A program made the translations under genes and the position numbers. From positions 1,763-11,658 of the forward strand of contig PLEB01000112.1 of NCBI GenBank assembly GCA_003136915.1: DNA of 9,896 bases. The letters are read 5' to 3'. This DNA is from Chitinophagaceae bacterium (GTDB lineage: Bacteria; Bacteroidota; Bacteroidia; Chitinophagales; Chitinophagaceae). Shown piece after piece: positions 6,472 to 9,896 of this stretch. Position 1 is the stretch's first letter; the number at the start of each line of letters is the position of its first letter. The notes under the pieces were generated by a model. That model saw only the letters and a program-made list of their open reading frames with translations. It was not told where the DNA came from and ran no database searches.

Positions 6472-8172
6472 ATGGCGGAACTCAACAAATATTCTAAGGT
6501 ACTCACACAGGATGAGACGCAGCCAGGTGCACAGGCTATGTACTATGCTATTGGCTTTTCCGAAGCGGATTTTAATAAGGCGCAGGTGGGCATTGTGAGT
6601 ATGGGCTGGGAGGGTAACCCCTGCAACATGCATCTGAATGATCTTGCCAGATCAGTTAAAGAAAGCATTAATAAAACAGGACTGCTCGGATTAATTTTTC
6701 ATACCATTGGAGTGAGTGATGGGATGAGCATGGGTACGGACGGTATGCGCTATTCCATGGTAAGCCGGGATATCATTGCCGATAGCATCGAAACCAATGC
6801 AAGTGCCCAATACTATGACGCCATTGTCAGCATTCCGGGATGCGATAAAAACATGCCGGGATCCCTGATGGCTATGGGAAGATTGAACCGGCCGGGCATT
6901 ATGTTGTATGGCGGAACCATCGCACCGGGTCATTACAAAGGCGAAGATCTAAACATCGTTTCCAGTTTTGAGGCATTGGGACAAAAAATTGCAGGCAACC
7001 TGAGCGAAGCTGATTTTAAGGGCATTGTGAGGAATAGTTGTCCGGGAGCCGGCGCCTGCGGTGGCATGTATACGGCTAATACCATGGCTTGTGCAATAGA
7101 AGCCATTGGAATGACCTTGCCTTATTCCTCCTCGAATCCAGCCCTCAGCGATGACAAACAAAAGGAATGCGAAGCCATCGGTGCGGCCATCAAAATATTA
7201 CTGGAGAAAGATATCAAGCCCAGAGATATCATGACGCGTAAAGCATTTGAAAACGCAATAACCATAGTGATGGTGCTGGGAGGATCCACCAATGCCGTAC
7301 TGCATTTGATTGCCATGGCAAGAAGTGTGGACGTTCCGCTGACCCAGGATGATTTTCAGGCAATCAGCAACAAGGTTCCGGTGCTGGCGGATTTCAAACC
7401 CAGTGGTAAATACCTGATGGAAGACCTTCATCAGTATGGCGGAGTGCCCGCTGTGATGAAATATCTTTTGAAGCATGGATTATTGCACGGCGAATGTTTA
7501 ACCGTTACGGGTAAAACCGTTGCAGAAAACCTGGCAGAGGCGCCAGATCTCGATTTTGATCTTCAAAAAATAATAATGCCCCTGGATAAACCTATAAAGG
7601 CGACTGGTCACCTGCAAATATTGTATGGCAATCTCGCTGAAGGAGGAAGTGTTGCAAAAATAACCGGCAAAGAAGGAGATCGCTTTGAAGGAACTGCCCG
7701 GGTATTCGATGGAGAACACGATCTAATCAAAGGCATACAAACAGGGAAAGTGCATAGCGGTGACGTGGTCGTCATCCGGAATATCGGACCCAGAGGCGCT
7801 CCCGGCATGCCCGAAATGCTGAAGCCTACGGGCGCTATCATTGGCGCCGGTCTTGGTAAAACCGTCGCCCTGATCACAGACGCGAGGTTCAGCGGAGGAA
7901 CGCATGGATTTGTAGTGGGACATATTACACCGGAAGCGTTTGATGGCGGCCTGATTGCCCTGGTGGAAGACGATGATATCATTGAGATCGATGCCAGCAA
8001 AAACACGCTTACATTAAAAGTGAAGGATGATATCATAAATGAGAGAAGAAAAAAATGGAAGCAGCCTGCACTCAAGGTAACCAAAGGCGTTCTTTTTAAA
8101 TATGCCAGAAGTGTGAAGAATGCAGCGGAAGGTTGTGTGACGGATGAGATTATTTTTAATACCGATAAATAA
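6472..8172 (+). CDS. ilvD: Dihydroxyacid dehydratase
   Basis: This enzyme dehydrates 2,3-dihydroxyisovalerate and 2,3-dihydroxy-3-methylvalerate to the 2-oxoacids that become valine and isoleucine; the valine precursor also feeds LeuA. The Fe-S ligand cysteines are visible: Cys51 ([10 protein letters not shown]), Cys124 ([12 protein letters not shown]) and Cys196 in [16 protein letters not shown] (Cys190 is also in this block). Three such cysteines fit the [2Fe-2S] type of the family; which cluster is present cannot be told from sequence alone. Later blocks are [23 protein letters not shown], and [20 protein letters not shown] with the catalytic serine region. The 566-aa length is normal. The start gives the usual LNKYSK...[11 protein letters not shown] opening. 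It is the first gene after the attenuator, and ilvB follows after 6 bp. Confidence 0.97.
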   Translation: MAELNKYSKVLTQDETQPGAQAMYYAIGFSEADFNKAQVGIVSMGWEGNPCNMHLNDLARSVKESINKTGLLGLIFHTIGVSDGMSMGTDGMRYSMVSRDIIADSIETNASAQYYDAIVSIPGCDKNMPGSLMAMGRLNRPGIMLYGGTIAPGHYKGEDLNIVSSFEALGQKIAGNLSEADFKGIVRNSCPGAGACGGMYTANTMACAIEAIGMTLPYSSSNPALSDDKQKECEAIGAAIKILLEKDIKPRDIMTRKAFENAITIVMVLGGSTNAVLHLIAMARSVDVPLTQDDFQAISNKVPVLADFKPSGKYLMEDLHQYGGVPAVMKYLLKHGLLHGECLTVTGKTVAENLAEAPDLDFDLQKIIMPLDKPIKATGHLQILYGNLAEGGSVAKITGKEGDRFEGTARVFDGEHDLIKGIQTGKVHSGDVVVIRNIGPRGAPGMPEMLKPTGAIIGAGLGKTVALITDARFSGGTHGFVVGHITPEAFDGGLIALVEDDDIIEIDASKNTLTLKVKDDIINERRKKWKQPALKVTKGVLFKYARSVKNAAEGCVTDEIIFNTDK

Positions 8173-8178
8173 ATCAGG

Positions 8179-9896
8179 ATGGAAGCGCTTACAGTAAAAA
8201 AAGACAAGATGGCGACGACAAAAAAGCCTGCACAGAAATTATCCGGGTCGGCTACACTACTGGAAATATTTCTGGCAGAAAATGTGGAAACCATTTTTGG
8301 ATATCCCGGTGGCGCTATCATGCCGATTTATGATGCCCTGTACGATTACCAGGATAAGCTAAAGCATATCCTCGTTCGCCATGAGCAGGGAGCAATTCAT
8401 GCAGCCCAGGGTTATGCCAGGACCTCCGGCAAAACGGGGATTGTGTTTGCTACCAGCGGCCCCGGGGCTACCAATCTGGTAACAGGGCTCGCTGATGCTA
8501 TGATCGACAGCACTCCTGTGCTCTGCATAACCGGGCAGGTCTATGCTCATTTACTCGGAACTGATGCCTTCCAGGAAACAGATGTGATCAATATCACTAC
8601 GCCGGTAACCAAATGGAATTACCAGATCACCGACGCTACCGAAATTCCTGCCGTGCTGGCCAAGGCATTTTATATCGCTTCCAGCGGTAGACCCGGACCT
8701 GTGCTGATTGACATCACCAAGAATGCACAACTGCAGATGGTCGATTTTGAGAATTATCAGCCCTGCGAACATATAAGAAGCTATCGGCCCAAACCGATTG
8801 TCAGAAAAAAATATGTGGAGGAAGCGGCAAAATTAATTAACGAAGCAAAAAAGCCTTTTGTGATTTTCGGACAGGGTGTTATTCTAGGACGCGCAGAAAA
8901 AGAATTTGCCCAGTTCCTGGAGAAATCCGGAATCCCGGCTGCCTGGACCATCCTGGGCATGAGCGCCATCCCTACGGATCATCCAATGGCGGTAGGTATG
9001 CTCGGCATGCACGGAAACTATGGTCCCAACGTGCTGACAAATGAATGCGACGTCCTGATTGCCGTGGGTATGCGCTTTGACGACCGCGTCACCGGCAGGC
9101 TTGACAAATATGCAAAACAGGCAAAAGTCATTCACCTGGACATTGACCCGGCGGAGATAGACAAGAATGTAAAAACCACGGTTCCCGTTTGGGGAGATTG
9201 TAAAGAAACGCTTCCGCTTCTCACCACCTTAATCCAGCAAAAAAATCATACTGAGTGGATGCAGAAATTCAGAGACCTGCAAAAACAGGAAAATGAAATA
9301 TGCATCTATCCTGAACTGCATCCGGACACCGAAATATTATCCATGGGCGAAGTGATTGATGCATTAAATGAACTCACAGGAGGAAATGCTATCATCGTAA
9401 CGGATGTGGGTCAGCATCAGATGGTTGCCTGCCGGTATTCAAAATTCAATCAGTCGAAAAGCAATATCACCTCCGGAGGGCTCGGTACGATGGGCTTTGC
9501 CTTACCCGCAGCCATCGGCGCCAAATTCGGTGCGCCCCAAAGAACAGTTATTGCCATTATCGGGGATGGCGGATTCCAGATGACCCTGCAGGAACTCGGC
9601 ACGATCATGCAAAGTAAACTGGATGTAAAAATTATTATTTTGAACAATGAATTCCTGGGCATGGTGCGGCAATGGCAGCAATTATTCAATGATAAAAGAT
9701 ATTCTTTCGTGAATATCGAAAGTCCGGATTTTGTGCAGTTGGCAAACGCCTATCATATTGCATCGCAACGTGTATCTGACCGGGCCAAATTGAAACAGGA
9801 TCTTGCAAATATGTTGCAGCACAAGGGCGCTTATCTTCTTGAGGTAATGGTTGGCAAAGAAAATAATGTGTTCCCAATGGTGCCTCAAGGATGCAG
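8179..9896 (+). CDS. ilvB: Acetolactate (acetohydroxyacid) synthase catalytic subunit, 3' end beyond the window
   Basis: This enzyme joins pyruvate with pyruvate or 2-oxobutyrate, using thiamine diphosphate (ThDP), to start valine/leucine and isoleucine synthesis. The frame is open for 572 codons to the edge; the last residues, NNVFPMVPQGC, lie close to the usual C-terminus, so perhaps 10-20 residues are missing. The N-terminal ThDP domain has the catalytic Glu69 in RHEQGAIHAAQGYAR and the SGPGATNLVTG loop. The central domain contains DVLIAVGMRFDDRVTG. The C-terminal ThDP domain has GDGGFQMTLQEL (from 462) through NNEFLGMVRQW (from 489), the GDG-to-NN cofactor motif. ATG 8179 lies 6 bp after ilvD and is preceded by AGG. 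ATG 8209 (residue 11) is a possible alternative start, since conserved sequence begins only near residue 22 (SGSATLLEIF). An ilvN regulatory subunit gene may follow to the right, but that is inference. Confidence 0.96.
   Translation, partial: MEALTVKKDKMATTKKPAQKLSGSATLLEIFLAENVETIFGYPGGAIMPIYDALYDYQDKLKHILVRHEQGAIHAAQGYARTSGKTGIVFATSGPGATNLVTGLADAMIDSTPVLCITGQVYAHLLGTDAFQETDVINITTPVTKWNYQITDATEIPAVLAKAFYIASSGRPGPVLIDITKNAQLQMVDFENYQPCEHIRSYRPKPIVRKKYVEEAAKLINEAKKPFVIFGQGVILGRAEKEFAQFLEKSGIPAAWTILGMSAIPTDHPMAVGMLGMHGNYGPNVLTNECDVLIAVGMRFDDRVTGRLDKYAKQAKVIHLDIDPAEIDKNVKTTVPVWGDCKETLPLLTTLIQQKNHTEWMQKFRDLQKQENEICIYPELHPDTEILSMGEVIDALNELTGGNAIIVTDVGQHQMVACRYSKFNQSKSNITSGGLGTMGFALPAAIGAKFGAPQRTVIAIIGDGGFQMTLQELGTIMQSKLDVKIIILNNEFLGMVRQWQQLFNDKRYSFVNIESPDFVQLANAYHIASQRVSDRAKLKQDLANMLQHKGAYLLEVMVGKENNVFPMVPQGC

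Noticed and set aside
7608..8321. Long - strand ORF (237 codons) opposite ilvD and the start of ilvB
   Set aside because: It lies antisense to two clearly conserved genes, and its translation is a low-complexity Ser/Pro/Phe-rich product typical of a shadow frame. No start signal or family motif is present.
9840..9896. Apparent lack of a stop codon for ilvB
   Set aside because: The frame is intact and conserved up to the window edge, so the gene is cut by the window and is not broken.

Overview
The window carries most of a branched-chain amino acid (leucine, isoleucine, valine) biosynthesis locus on the + strand, next to an unrelated divergent operon on the - strand. It looks like Bacteroidota, probably Chitinophagaceae or a relative. 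The evidence is the LeuA variant motif [12 protein letters not shown], promoter-like elements of the Bacteroidota type (TTTG, about 19-20 bp, TAnnTTTG), weak or absent Shine-Dalgarno sequences, AT-rich intergenic repeats of ATTTGCA/ATTTACA type, and a 526-residue helical protein of a kind I associate with this phylum. The genus assignment is inference.

Layout. Positions 1-1687 hold two - strand genes: a 526-aa uncharacterised helical protein (107-1687) and, 26 bp after it, the first 26 codons of a protein with a signal peptide or membrane anchor that runs off the left edge (1-80). A 143-bp divergent spacer (1688-1830) has a good - strand promoter match whose -33 box lies just upstream of the leuA start codon. 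The + strand then runs leuA (1831-2982), leuC (3026-4423), a 108-bp AT-rich spacer with five tandem 8-bp units, leuD (4532-5146), and leuB (5143-6261), which overlaps leuD by 4 nt. A 210-bp spacer (6262-6471) follows, then ilvD (6472-8172) and ilvB (8179 to beyond the right edge).

The genes cover nearly a whole pathway. IlvB (acetohydroxyacid synthase, catalytic subunit) and IlvD (dihydroxyacid dehydratase) lead to the 2-oxoacid precursors of valine and isoleucine. LeuA, LeuCD and LeuB extend 2-oxoisovalerate to 2-oxoisocaproate, the leucine precursor. The steps not seen, IlvN (regulatory subunit) and IlvC (reductoisomerase), may lie to the right of the window; aminotransferase and threonine deaminase are not seen either.

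The most notable finding is in the leuB-ilvD spacer, where the sequence supports a complete ribosome-mediated transcription attenuator. It has a promoter match (6265-6295), a 30-codon leader ORF (6311-6403) with the uninterrupted run LVVVIIIII, a strong intrinsic terminator (6435-6465) ending 6 nt before the ilvD start codon, and two mutually exclusive alternative helices. An antiterminator pairs 6392-6402 with 6433-6444; an anti-antiterminator pairs 6300-6310 with 6393-6402. The geometry fits stalling at Val/Ile codons giving readthrough into ilvD-ilvB, and normal translation, or none, giving termination. This is analogous in logic to the enterobacterial ilv leaders but in an unrelated sequence and a different phylum.
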